Below, in pieces: positions 8,909 through 16,756 of a stretch of 64,000 bases of DNA; within the stretch, counting starts at the first letter, position 1, and the number at the start of each line of letters is the position of its first letter. The notes under the pieces are model-generated. The model saw only the letters and a program-made list of their open reading frames with translations, was not told where the DNA came from and ran no database searches. This stretch comes from Mannheimia sp041807705 (GTDB lineage Bacteria; Pseudomonadota; Gammaproteobacteria; Enterobacterales; Pasteurellaceae). Made by a program: the position numbers and the translations under genes. The DNA lies in assembly GCF_041807705.1 (NCBI RefSeq), contig NZ_JBGTYY010000004.1, positions 65,919 to 129,918 of the forward strand, written 5' to 3'.

Positions 8909-9853
8909 ATGTTTAAATATAATATCGAACTCCTTGATGAAATTGCCGCTCTTCCTGTTGTAAATGATCTATCCACTATTCAAGATATGATGCGTTGGGC
9001 GTATAGCTATTTCAATGCTTCTGATCTTTACTACGGACACGGCTATGATAACGCTTGGGACGAAGCTCAACAATTGGTGTTAGCAGGGCTTTATCTGCCT
9101 TTTGACGTACCGGAAGCACTTTACTCTTCCCGATTAACCCGAGCGGAAAAAGAGCGGGTTATTCATTTAATTTGCGAGCGTTTAGGCTCTCGCAAACCTG
9201 TGGCTTATTTAACGCATTCAGCGTGGTTCTGTGGCAGCGAATATTATGTGGACGAGCGAGTAATAGTGCCACGTTCACCAATCGGTGAGCTAATTAAAAA
9301 AGGCTTTAAAGGTATTATTAAAAACGAACCTTGCCGCATTTTAGATATGTGTACAGGCAGCGGTTGTATTGCCATTGCTTGTGCAGAACGTTTTCCTGAA
9401 GCAGAAGTTGATGCGGTTGATCTTTCACTTGATGCGTTAGATGTGGCTCAAATTAATATTGAACGTCATCAAGTATCGCACCGAGTTTTCCCGATCAACT
9501 CTGATCTCTTTAACGATATTCCGCAAGATAAATATGATTTAATCGTAACGAATCCGCCTTATGTGGACGAAGAAGATTTAGGCGATATGCCACAAGAGTT
9601 TCATCACGAGCCTGAATTAGCACTCGGTTCTGGCAAAGATGGCTTAGATTTAACCAAACGAATTCTAGCTCAAGCCGCCGATTATTTGAATGATAATGGC
9701 GTATTAGTGTGCGAGGTAGGCAATAGTATGGTGCATTTAATTGAACAATTCCCAAGTGTGCCGTTTAATTGGCTGGAATTTGAAAATGGTGGGTTGGGTG
9801 TGTTTAGTTTAACTAAAGAAGAACTAGTAAAATATCGTCATTTTTTTATCTAA
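8909..9853 (+). CDS. prmB: Ribosomal protein uL3 N5-glutamine methyltransferase
   Basis: This 314-residue S-adenosylmethionine-dependent enzyme methylates a glutamine of ribosomal protein L3. The SAM-binding motif ILDMCTGSGCIAIA (near residues 144-157) and the catalytic NPPY motif (DLIVTNPPYVDEEDL) are both present. The N-terminal five-helix region (MMRWAYSYFNASDLYYGHG) is characteristic of PrmB rather than PrmC. A ribosome binding site AAAAGG precedes the ATG. Confidence 0.92.
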   Translation: MFKYNIELLDEIAALPVVNDLSTIQDMMRWAYSYFNASDLYYGHGYDNAWDEAQQLVLAGLYLPFDVPEALYSSRLTRAEKERVIHLICERLGSRKPVAYLTHSAWFCGSEYYVDERVIVPRSPIGELIKKGFKGIIKNEPCRILDMCTGSGCIAIACAERFPEAEVDAVDLSLDALDVAQINIERHQVSHRVFPINSDLFNDIPQDKYDLIVTNPPYVDEEDLGDMPQEFHHEPELALGSGKDGLDLTKRILAQAADYLNDNGVLVCEVGNSMVHLIEQFPSVPFNWLEFENGGLGVFSLTKEELVKYRHFFI

Positions 9854-9895
9854 ATAATGCTTCCTGAAGGGGGCTGATAGCCCCTATAACAAAAT

Positions 9896-9927
9896 AGGCA
9901 TAATAGTTACTACTATGCCTGTTTTTT
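9896..9927 (+). terminator. Terminator after prmB
   Basis: AGGCATAATAGT pairs imperfectly with ACTACTATGCCT (ending 9920), followed by GTTTTTT. A second small stem AGGGGGCT/AGCCCC lies just upstream at 9868-9884. Confidence 0.7.
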
Positions 9928-9964
9928 GTTATTGCTTTTTCCTCTGCTGTTCTGCTAAGGCATT

Positions 9965-10387
9965 TTACATACGCTGGTATATTTCTCGATAAGTCGGTTT
10001 AAAAGCATTACACTTCTCTTGATCTACGTTTGCCTCTTGATGATTGAACTTATGATGTTGCTGGTGAAAATATTCCATTGAGGCTTTATCATTTTGCATC
10101 GTAAGAAAATTTTCTCGCCCCAATAACTCATTTAATACTTGCTGCTCAAAATATTGCATTGTTAAATGCTCAGCCATGTTCCAGTTGGCATAAATCTTCT
10201 GATAATCAGGCTTCGCTAGAGCAGGATAGATACATTGTTCAATATTATTTAGCTGACGGACTAAAATCTTAACGTCTAATTCGGAAATTTTATATTTCGG
10301 CTCGTTAGAAGCGGGCGAATTTTCCGAATTATTTGCAAATGTAAAAGACTAACTAAATAAGAGAGCTATTAACGCTTTTTTTAACAT
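9965..10387 (-). pseudogene. Small secreted protein gene broken by an amber codon in the signal peptide
   Basis: Read on the minus strand from ATG at 10387, the frame encodes MLKKALIALLFS, then TAG (10349-10351), then SFTFANNSEN and a further uninterrupted reading frame to TAA at 9965, 140 codons in all. The interrupted part is a textbook signal peptide ending TFA. The mature region is hydrophilic, with two cysteines (NNIEQCIYP and EKCNAF) that could form a disulfide. No family was recognised. The ATG lies 14 bp after the mltA stop, so it was probably cotranscribed. No good start exists between the stop and the internal Met at 10177. Confidence 0.75.
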
Positions 10388-10401
10388 ATTATCAGCTTAA
10401 A

Positions 10402-11514
10402 TTAGTTGAGAACCCAAACACGTCCGTAGTGCTTCATTAAACCTGCAACGTGTCCTGCTTTATCGCCAATGCCTTGATATAAATCGAAGTGATGACCTTT
10501 CACTGCACCACCTACATCAAGGGCAACCATTAAACGCATCTCGTGTCTGCCAGTCCAGTTACCATTGTTATCAATCAATGGCATTTCAACCAACAACACA
10601 CTACCAGAAGGTACAATACTACGATCTGATGCCACAGAAGCTAATGGAATTAACGGCACACCTGCAGAACCTTTTACTTTGCCATAAGGATCGTTTTGGA
10701 AGAACACATAAGATGGATTACGCTCTAACAAGCCTTGAACACGACTAGGGTTACGAGCTCCCCATTCACGAATGGCTTGAACAGACATTTTCTCTTTCGG
10801 AATTTCGCCATCTTCAACTAATAAACGCCCAACACTTGCATATTTAAAGCCGTTTTGCCCTGCATAAGCAAAATAGTTTAGGTTGCCATCGCCAAAATCG
10901 ACATAGCCACTGCCTTGCACGCCTAATAAGAAGTTATCGAGCATCGAATTACTATAAGCGAGTTCTAAACCTTGACCACGCAATGCTCCTGCATAAATTT
11001 CTGCACGAGAAAAACGTTTGTTCGATGGCATTGCATAAATAGGGTGTTGGAATTGCCCCTGTGGCGTGCGGCGAGCTTTAATTACAGGCGAATAATAACC
11101 TGTCACTAATACATTTTGATAACCATCTTCGCCACGCATTAAACGTGTACTGATTCCATATTGAGCAAGATCATTAATATTTGCACCTGATGCAATCCAA
11201 CGGCTGACTTTACCATAAGACAATGCGTGTGTATTCGCTAAGCGACTACTATAAGTTCTGACATTAGACAGCTGTTGTAAAAAATCGTTCTGATTCACAG
11301 GAGCAGCATTTAAACTTAAACGACCACTCTGAAAATGTGTACCATAAGGCATAAATTGACGACCACTATATTTCGCTCCAAATTTTGCCTTATCGGCATC
11401 ATAAGAGGTTGAGCCACTCTTTTTACTCGGTGTAGAAGAACAACCAACCAAAATACCGGCAACTAAAGCCACCGTTGTAGCAGCGATTGATTTTTTATAT
11501 GCTTTCCAATTCAT
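10402..11514 (-). CDS. mltA: Membrane-bound lytic murein transglycosylase A
   Basis: This 370-residue outer-membrane lipoprotein cleaves the MurNAc-GlcNAc bond of peptidoglycan to form anhydro-muropeptides. A lipoprotein signal ends in LVGC (Cys25). The MltA domain shows VLVTGYYSPVIKARR, SGYVDFGDG and the C-terminal 3D domain (MRLMVALDVGGAVKGHHFDLYQG) with catalytic Asp candidates. I moved the start 16 codons in to the Met preceded by AAAGGA, which yields a clean lipoprotein signal. Confidence 0.92.
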   Translation of the reverse strand: MNWKAYKKSIAATTVALVAGILVGCSSTPSKKSGSTSYDADKAKFGAKYSGRQFMPYGTHFQSGRLSLNAAPVNQNDFLQQLSNVRTYSSRLANTHALSYGKVSRWIASGANINDLAQYGISTRLMRGEDGYQNVLVTGYYSPVIKARRTPQGQFQHPIYAMPSNKRFSRAEIYAGALRGQGLELAYSNSMLDNFLLGVQGSGYVDFGDGNLNYFAYAGQNGFKYASVGRLLVEDGEIPKEKMSVQAIREWGARNPSRVQGLLERNPSYVFFQNDPYGKVKGSAGVPLIPLASVASDRSIVPSGSVLLVEMPLIDNNGNWTGRHEMRLMVALDVGGAVKGHHFDLYQGIGDKAGHVAGLMKHYGRVWVLN

Positions 11515-11679
11515 CGAAAATCCTTTCATCGTTAATAAAATGTAAAAGATGAAGCATAGCAAAAATGCTATTTAAATAAAACAAGAATATAGTTTGTTTG
11601 TTTTTTAACACAGCAAACGAATTTTTATACTATTACTGTTTTAAATTAAATCACTTAGAATGATTTTTTATAATTTCAC

Positions 11680-11707
11680 TTGTCATTATGCCAAATTGAT
11701 ATATTAT
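11680..11707 (+). promoter_or_regulatory. Likely sigma-70 promoter of tRNA-fMet
   Basis: TTGTCA (11680-11685) and TATTAT (11702-11707) are separated by 16 bp and end 12 bp before the tRNA. Confidence 0.55.
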
Positions 11708-11719
11708 ATACACATCAGA

Positions 11720-11796
<77 letters not shown>

Positions 11797-11802
11797 AATT
11801 TC

Positions 11803-11830
11803 AAACCCTTGATTTTATCGAGGGTTTTTC
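11803..11830 (+). terminator. Terminator after tRNA-fMet
   Basis: AAACCCTTGAT pairs with ATCGAGGGTTT (11 bp, one wobble) around a TTT loop and is followed by TTC. Confidence 0.75.
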
Positions 11831-11955
11831 TTTATCTGGCTATTCGCAATTTGCAAAAAATTCTCAAAAAATGACCGCTTGTTTCTGACAAATACTTCCT
11901 CTATCCTTGATTTCTCGCTACACTAAAATCAATTTCTTTATTTTCTTCTTGAATT

Positions 11956-13416
11956 ATGTGCAATATCTTAACTGTTACCCAACTAAATTATTCTGTTCGC
12001 AATCTGCTTGAAATGGAGCTCAATCAAGTTTGGCTCACAGGCGAAATTTCTAATTTCAGTCAACCCGTCTCAGGGCATTGGTATCTCACCTTAAAAGATG
12101 ACAAAGCCCAAGTGCGTGCAGCGATGTTCAAGATGAAAAATGCGAGAGTGAATTTTCGTCCGCAAAATGGTATGCAGGTTTTAGTTCGGGCAAGTGTAAC
12201 CTTGTATGAACCAAGAGGCGATTATCAGCTTATTATTGAAAGTATGCAACCAGCGGGAGAAGGTTTGCTACAACAACAATTTGAAGAGCTTAAAATGAAA
12301 TTAGCCTCTCAAGGGCTATTTGCTCAAGAGTATAAGAAGCCTATTCCACCATTTGTAAAACGGGTTGGAATTATTACTTCATCTAGTGGGGCGGCATTAC
12401 AAGATATTCTGCATATTTTACAACGCCGAGATCCGAGTTTAGAAGTGATGATTTACCCAACCTTAGTGCAAGGAAAAGAAGCCACAAAAGATATTGTGAA
12501 TACTATAGAACTTGCCAATCACCGTAATGAATGTGATGTGCTGATTGTTGGGCGTGGTGGTGGCTCATTAGGGGATTTATGGTGCTTTAACGAAGAAGCT
12601 GTGGCTTATGCGATTTACCGTTCCAACATTCCGATTATCAGTGCGGTTGGGCACGAAACCGATGTAACCATTGCCGATTTTGTTGCCGATTTGCGAGCGC
12701 CAACCCCTTCGGCTGCGGCAGAATTGGTTAGCCGTGATCAAAACGAGCTAAAACGCCAATTACAACATCAATTTGATAAAGTCAATTTAGCTTTTGACAG
12801 ACTTTGGACTGCAAAAATAACTCGCTTCCAACAGCTGAATTTACGCCTAAATCCTCAACACCCAATGAAGCATATTCAAGCTCGCCAACAAAAGTTTGAC
12901 TATATTGAATATAGGCTCGAACAGGCTATCTATAAATTACTTTCTAAGAAAGCCCAGCAAACGAAAGAACTCAATTTACGCTTAACCAACCAACACCCAC
13001 AAAAGCAGATAGAACGCCAATGCCAACGATTAGCTCAAATTGAACAAAGACTACACAGGCAAATAGTGCAAAAACTTAATAAAAAACAACAGCAATGGAA
13101 AAATGTTATTCAGCGTTTTGAGCGAAACCCACTTCCCTACCAAGTAAATCAACAACAAACAGTGTTGGCAAAATTTTCTCAACGCTTAAATTATGCAATC
13201 GAAAAAACAATGCTTAAAGAGCTACAATATTTCCAAGAACTCTGTACTAAATTGGAAGGGCTAAGCCCATTGAAAATCCTCACTCGTGGCTACTCAATCA
13301 CACAAACAGAAGAGGGAAAAATGCTCACTTCAAGCAGTGATATCAAGGCAGGAGAGATCATTATTACCCAACTAAAAACAGGAAAAATAAGAAGTCAAGT
13401 AGTGGATTTTTTGTAG
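11956..13416 (+). CDS. xseA: Exodeoxyribonuclease VII large subunit
   Basis: This 486-residue catalytic subunit of ExoVII degrades single-stranded DNA. An N-terminal OB-fold (about 1-100, WLTGEISNFSQPVSGHWYLTLKD) is followed by the nuclease core (CDVLIVGRGGGSLGDLW, AVGHETDVTIADFVADLRAPTPSAAAE). A long glutamine-rich coiled-coil region carries repeats of the type LRLxxQHPxKxI, and a C-terminal segment contains ILTRGYSIT. It is somewhat longer than E. coli XseA (456). The small subunit xseB is about 10 kb away. Confidence 0.95.
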   Translation: MCNILTVTQLNYSVRNLLEMELNQVWLTGEISNFSQPVSGHWYLTLKDDKAQVRAAMFKMKNARVNFRPQNGMQVLVRASVTLYEPRGDYQLIIESMQPAGEGLLQQQFEELKMKLASQGLFAQEYKKPIPPFVKRVGIITSSSGAALQDILHILQRRDPSLEVMIYPTLVQGKEATKDIVNTIELANHRNECDVLIVGRGGGSLGDLWCFNEEAVAYAIYRSNIPIISAVGHETDVTIADFVADLRAPTPSAAAELVSRDQNELKRQLQHQFDKVNLAFDRLWTAKITRFQQLNLRLNPQHPMKHIQARQQKFDYIEYRLEQAIYKLLSKKAQQTKELNLRLTNQHPQKQIERQCQRLAQIEQRLHRQIVQKLNKKQQQWKNVIQRFERNPLPYQVNQQQTVLAKFSQRLNYAIEKTMLKELQYFQELCTKLEGLSPLKILTRGYSITQTEEGKMLTSSSDIKAGEIIITQLKTGKIRSQVVDFL

Positions 13417-13592
13417 GGGATTTTTTGAACGTTACCAATTTTAAAAATTAATTATATAAAAATCAGTAGGTTAAATATTTATAAACAGGGTTGTTCACTT
13501 ACTTATCCACAGATGATGTGTATAACTATTTTTGTAAAAATGAATCGAATGCTGAATTTTAAATCAACCAATTTTTTAGGTGTTTTTTACGC
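13417..13592. other. AT-rich intergenic region before tRNA-Leu
   Basis: No reading frame is supported. It holds long A/T runs (for example around 13440-13490) and the DnaA-box pair listed separately. Confidence 0.6.
13503..13526. promoter_or_regulatory. Inverted pair of DnaA boxes
   Basis: TTATCCACA (13503-13511, plus strand) is the strict consensus DnaA box. TGTGTATAA (13518-13526) is TTATACACA on the minus strand, another strong box. They are separated by 6 bp in an AT-rich stretch. A role is inferred. Confidence 0.5.
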
Positions 13593-13621
13593 TTGCACAA
13601 GCGGTCATATTTTTCTATAAT
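13593..13621 (+). promoter_or_regulatory. Strong sigma-70 promoter of the tRNA-Leu unit
   Basis: TTGCAC (13593-13598) and a perfect TATAAT (13616-13621) have an exact 17-bp spacer. The spacer contains a DNA uptake signal (ACAAGCGGTCATATTTTT). The promoter points at the tRNA remnant and then at tRNA-Leu. Confidence 0.75.
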
Positions 13622-13634
13622 CTCACAAAATTAA

Positions 13635-13674
13635 GCTAGTGTGGCTAAATTGGTAGACGCAGCGGATCAAAATC
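13635..13674 (+). pseudogene. tRNA-Leu 5'-half remnant
   Basis: The sequence GTGGCTAAATTGGTAGACGC and the following anticodon arm resemble the 5' half of a tRNA-Leu. The anticodon arm lacks one T (GCGGATCAAAATC instead of GCGGATTCAAAATCCGC), and no 3' half follows. It sits 13 bases after the -10 box, the position expected for the first tRNA of the unit. Confidence 0.65.
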
Positions 13675-13726
13675 TTATGTATAAACTAAATAGGACATAC
13701 AGGCAATTGAGTAAAAAGCACTCCTA

Positions 13727-13812
13727 GCCTGAGTGATGAAATTGGTAGACATGACGGATTCAAAATCCGTTGGTGAATAACCGTGTCGGTTCGAGTCCGA
13801 CCTCAGGCACCA
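13727..13812 (+). tRNA. tRNA-Leu (CAA)
   Basis: This 86-nt class II tRNA has acceptor GCCTGAG/CTCAGGC, an anticodon loop TTCAAAA (anticodon CAA, reading UUG) on an ACGGA/TCCGT stem, a long variable arm, a GGTTCGAGTCC T-arm and an encoded CCA. Confidence 0.95.
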
Positions 13813-13917
13813 TTTCAAATTCTTCTTTGCTTAAAGAAACTCTGATTTTTTAGAACTAATTACCAGATCAAGTTTGGCTTTTCTGCAAATAAGGTTAGCA
13901 GCTATTTTGTCTAATTC

Positions 13918-13952
13918 CAAAAAAACTCGCAGCTTAGGCTGCGAGTTTTTTT
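13918..13952. terminator. Bidirectional terminator between tRNA-Leu and purF
   Basis: The perfect stem ACTCGCAGC (13925-13933) / GCTGCGAGT (13938-13946) is flanked by A and T tracts and serves purF on the minus strand. Confidence 0.85.
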
Positions 13953-15468
13953 ATCTTTCATTATGGATTTCCAAGTTTGTAGCTTGTTTTGCCGCTTTTA
14001 CCTTAGCTTTATCGTTGCGAGATTTCGCAATCGCATCTAAATAGCATTTATCCACATCGCCTGTGATGTATTCGCCCGTAAAGACGGAATCATCAAAATT
14101 GTGAATGGTTGGATTTTCTATTTGAATTGATTTATAAAGTGCGTCTAAATCCTGGAAAATCAGTTTATCGACGCCAATCATATCTGCTACTTCTTCTACC
14201 GAGCGATCATAAGCTACTAATTCTTCACAAGTCGGCATATCAATGCCATACACATTTGGGTAGCGAATTTCCGGAGCTGCTGATGCAAAATAAACACGTT
14301 TTGCCCCAGCGGCTCTTGCCATTTCTACAATCTGCTCAGAAGTCGTGCCTCGAACAATAGAGTCATCAACTAACAACACACTTTTACCTTTAAACTCAGA
14401 GGCAATCGCATTGAGCTTACGGCGAACTGAGCTTTTACGCTGTGCTTGACCTGGCATAATAAAGGTGCGAGCTACATAGCGGTTTTTCACAAAACCTTGT
14501 CTATACGGCTTATAAAGTACATTTGCAATACGCACCGCAATATCGTTTGAAGTTTCTGGAATTGGGATAACCACATCAATATCATCAACAATACGCCCCC
14601 ACTCACGTTTGATTTTTTCGCCTAATAGCTCTCCCATATGCACACGAGCTGCATAAACAGAAACACCATCAATCACAGAATCAGGGCGGGCAAAGTAAAC
14701 GTACTCAAAAATACAAGGATTTAATTTGGGGTTATCGGCACAAATTTGGGAGTGTAATTCACCATCAAAAGTAATATAGATGGCTTCCCCCGGTAACACA
14801 TCTCGCACGAAATCAAATCCTACTACATCTAATGCAACACTTTCTGAAGCAAACATATATTCGGTTTTGCCTTCAACTTCACGTTTACCTAATACAAGTG
14901 GACGAATGCCGAAAGGATCACGAAATGCAACCATACCATGTCCGATAATCATTGCAATACAGGCATAAGCCCCATGAATGCTATTATTGGTTTTGCGTAC
15001 CGTTTCAAAAATATTTTCTGGGCTTAAATGTTGAGTTGAATAAAGATCTAAGAAATAAGCAAAAATATTAAGCAGAGATTCAGAATCTGAATTGGTATTA
15101 ACGTGACGGCGAGCTTCATTAAACAAACGCTCTTTAAGTTCCGCATTATTGGTTAAATTGCCATTATGCACAAGCGTAATACCAAACGGCGAATTTACAT
15201 AGAAAGGTTGCGCTTCTGATACACTTGAGCTACCCGCCGTTGGGTAACGAACGTGTCCGATGCCCACATTACCTTGTAAACGCAACATATGTTCTTGTTG
15301 GAATACATCGCTTACTAAGCCATTTGCCTTACGTAAGCGGAAACGATTTTCGTCATCTATGGTAACGATACCTGCGGCATCTTGTCCTCGGTGTTGAAGT
15401 AATGTTAAACCATCATAAATCGCCTGATTAACCGGCGAGTTCCCAATAATACCGACAATGCCGCACAT
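13951..15468 (-). CDS. purF: Amidophosphoribosyltransferase
   Basis: PurF catalyses the first committed step of purine synthesis, making phosphoribosylamine from PRPP and glutamine. The nucleophile Cys2 follows the start Met directly (MCGIVGIIG), so no propeptide needs removal. The class II glutaminase half spans about 1-230. The phosphoribosyltransferase half contains the PRPP loop VLLVDDSIVRGTTS. The 505-residue length equals the E. coli protein. It lies 14 bp after cvpA, and the pair shares a PurR operator. Confidence 0.97.
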   Translation of the reverse strand: MCGIVGIIGNSPVNQAIYDGLTLLQHRGQDAAGIVTIDDENRFRLRKANGLVSDVFQQEHMLRLQGNVGIGHVRYPTAGSSSVSEAQPFYVNSPFGITLVHNGNLTNNAELKERLFNEARRHVNTNSDSESLLNIFAYFLDLYSTQHLSPENIFETVRKTNNSIHGAYACIAMIIGHGMVAFRDPFGIRPLVLGKREVEGKTEYMFASESVALDVVGFDFVRDVLPGEAIYITFDGELHSQICADNPKLNPCIFEYVYFARPDSVIDGVSVYAARVHMGELLGEKIKREWGRIVDDIDVVIPIPETSNDIAVRIANVLYKPYRQGFVKNRYVARTFIMPGQAQRKSSVRRKLNAIASEFKGKSVLLVDDSIVRGTTSEQIVEMARAAGAKRVYFASAAPEIRYPNVYGIDMPTCEELVAYDRSVEEVADMIGVDKLIFQDLDALYKSIQIENPTIHNFDDSVFTGEYITGDVDKCYLDAIAKSRNDKAKVKAAKQATNLEIHNER

Positions 15469-15482
15469 ATAGAAAAACCTCT

Positions 15483-15986
15483 TTATTTAGTCGAGTTTAG
15501 AAAAGTAGAATTTGTTTGTAACTGTTCAAAAAACCATTTCACAATAAAGTCAAAATGTGGAATTAATAACGATGATTTCCATAATTCCGTTTGGCTTGCT
15601 TGCGTAAAGGTATCTAAGAAAAATAAAATTGCCGAAACAATTAAAATGCCGCGTAATGCCCCAAAAGCACCACCTAAAATACGGTCGGTAACAGACAAAC
15701 CACTTAAGTCAATCACCTTGCCTAATAAACCGTTAATTACGCCACATACAATTAAGGTTAAAACGAATAAAATAGCTGCTGCTAAGCCATTGCGTAAAAA
15801 TTCTGAATTTTGCAGGTAAACTGAGTTTATCTGCGTGAAATAGCCACTTAGATAAGGGTAAAACGAGCTTGCCACAAAAAAAGCAATTACCCACCCCAAT
15901 AGCGATAACGCCTCATTAGTAAACCCTCGCCATAAACTTACCAATACAGAAAAAGCAATGATTCCGATAACAATTAAATCAACCAT
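15483..15986 (-). CDS. cvpA: CvpA family membrane protein
   Basis: This 167-residue inner-membrane protein has four hydrophobic segments and the family motifs DLIVIGIIAFSVLVSLWRGF at the start and GGAFGALRGILIV in the second half. The E. coli homologue is needed for colicin V production and affects envelope homeostasis, but its biochemical role is unclear. It is the first gene of the cvpA-purF operon. Confidence 0.92.
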   Translation of the reverse strand: MVDLIVIGIIAFSVLVSLWRGFTNEALSLLGWVIAFFVASSFYPYLSGYFTQINSVYLQNSEFLRNGLAAAILFVLTLIVCGVINGLLGKVIDLSGLSVTDRILGGAFGALRGILIVSAILFFLDTFTQASQTELWKSSLLIPHFDFIVKWFFEQLQTNSTFLNSTK

Positions 15987-16026
15987 AAAAAACCTTAAGA
16001 GCTTAAGCCCTGCTATTCTACAAAAA

Positions 16027-16042
16027 AAGAAAACGTTTGCGT
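16027..16042 (-). promoter_or_regulatory. PurR operator of cvpA-purF
   Basis: On the minus strand the sequence is ACGCAAACGTTTTCTT, which as recalled is identical to the E. coli purF operator. It lies about 45 bp upstream of the cvpA start. Confidence 0.8.
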
Positions 16043-16114
16043 AGCCCTATTTTGTTAAAAGATGATAATCTACGCAAAATAATAAGCGGTAAGATTTTTT
16101 GAAAATTTTGCAGA

Positions 16115-16208
16115 TTGCAAATTCTTCGTAACAAACGCTTTGCGTTTGAACATTGGCTTTGCCAACGGCTCCGAAGGAGCTAGCGTAGCAAGTAAATATA
16201 ACCGCTTG
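16115..16208 (+). repeat. Intergenic triple-hairpin repeat, copy A
   Basis: This stretch of about 94 bp contains three successive stems with three-base loops: AAACGC-TTT-GCGTTT, TTGGC-TTT-GCCAA and GCTCC-GAA-GGAGC. It ends in a reverse uptake signal (AACCGCTTGT). A second copy in the same orientation lies at 18211-18296, on the other side of rnhA-argG. Confidence 0.75.
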
Positions 16209-16218
16209 TAAAAAATGC

Positions 16219-16680
16219 CTATTCTACAATATAGCCGACATCATCTAAAGTCGGATTATTTGCCCCGTTTTTCGCAAGCTCATCACAAATTTCATTTTCA
16301 CGATGCCCTGAATGCCCTTTCACCCAAGCCCATTCAATTTGATGGCGTTGAATTTCTTTATCTAACGCAATCCATAAGTCTTTATTTTTAACGGGTTTCT
16401 TATCACTGGTTTTCCAGTCATTTTTTTTCCAATTAAAAATCCATTTCTGAATGCCATTTTTCATATATTGGCTATCACTATTCAGTTGCACTTTGCAAGG
16501 CTCTTTCAGCATTGATAATGCCTCAATGACGGCACGCAATTCCATTCGGTTATTGGTGGTTTGGAAATAACCTTTGCTGACGGTTTTCTCGTGTCCGTTA
16601 TAGCGAAGTAAAATGCCAATCCCCCCTTTACCGGGATTGCCTAAACAAGAACCATCTGTAAAAATTTCAACTAGTTTCAT
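16219..16680 (-). CDS. rnhA: Ribonuclease HI
   Basis: This 153-residue enzyme cuts RNA in RNA-DNA hybrids. The four catalytic acidic residues are visible: Asp in IFTDGSCLGNPG, Glu in NNRMELRA, Asp in LNSDSQY and Asp in NEICDELAKNG, along with the HSGH motif. I start at the Met before KLVEIFTDGS (16680). The upstream extension would include the argG terminator, and the family N-terminus matches this Met. Confidence 0.95.
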   Translation of the reverse strand: MKLVEIFTDGSCLGNPGKGGIGILLRYNGHEKTVSKGYFQTTNNRMELRAVIEALSMLKEPCKVQLNSDSQYMKNGIQKWIFNWKKNDWKTSDKKPVKNKDLWIALDKEIQRHQIEWAWVKGHSGHRENEICDELAKNGANNPTLDDVGYIVE

Positions 16681-16694
16681 CGTATTTATCTTTG

Positions 16695-16728
16695 AAAACA
16701 AAAGCCCCAAAGCCTTAACTTTGGGGCT
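16695..16728 (-). terminator. argG terminator
   Basis: The perfect 10-bp stem AGCCCCAAAG (16703-16712) / CTTTGGGGCT (16719-16728) has an A-rich left flank, which is a U tract in the minus transcript. It lies in the rnhA 5' region. Confidence 0.85.
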
Positions 16729-16756
16729 GTGCTACTCATATAAGTATTATTTTTAC

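Noticed and set aside
13503..13526. Chromosomal origin of replication
   Set aside because: Only two DnaA boxes are seen, with no run of AT-rich 13-mers and no gidA/mnmG or mioC neighbour.
14109..14360. Plus-strand reading frame inside purF
   Set aside because: It is antisense to a strongly conserved gene, with no ribosome binding site or recognisable domain.
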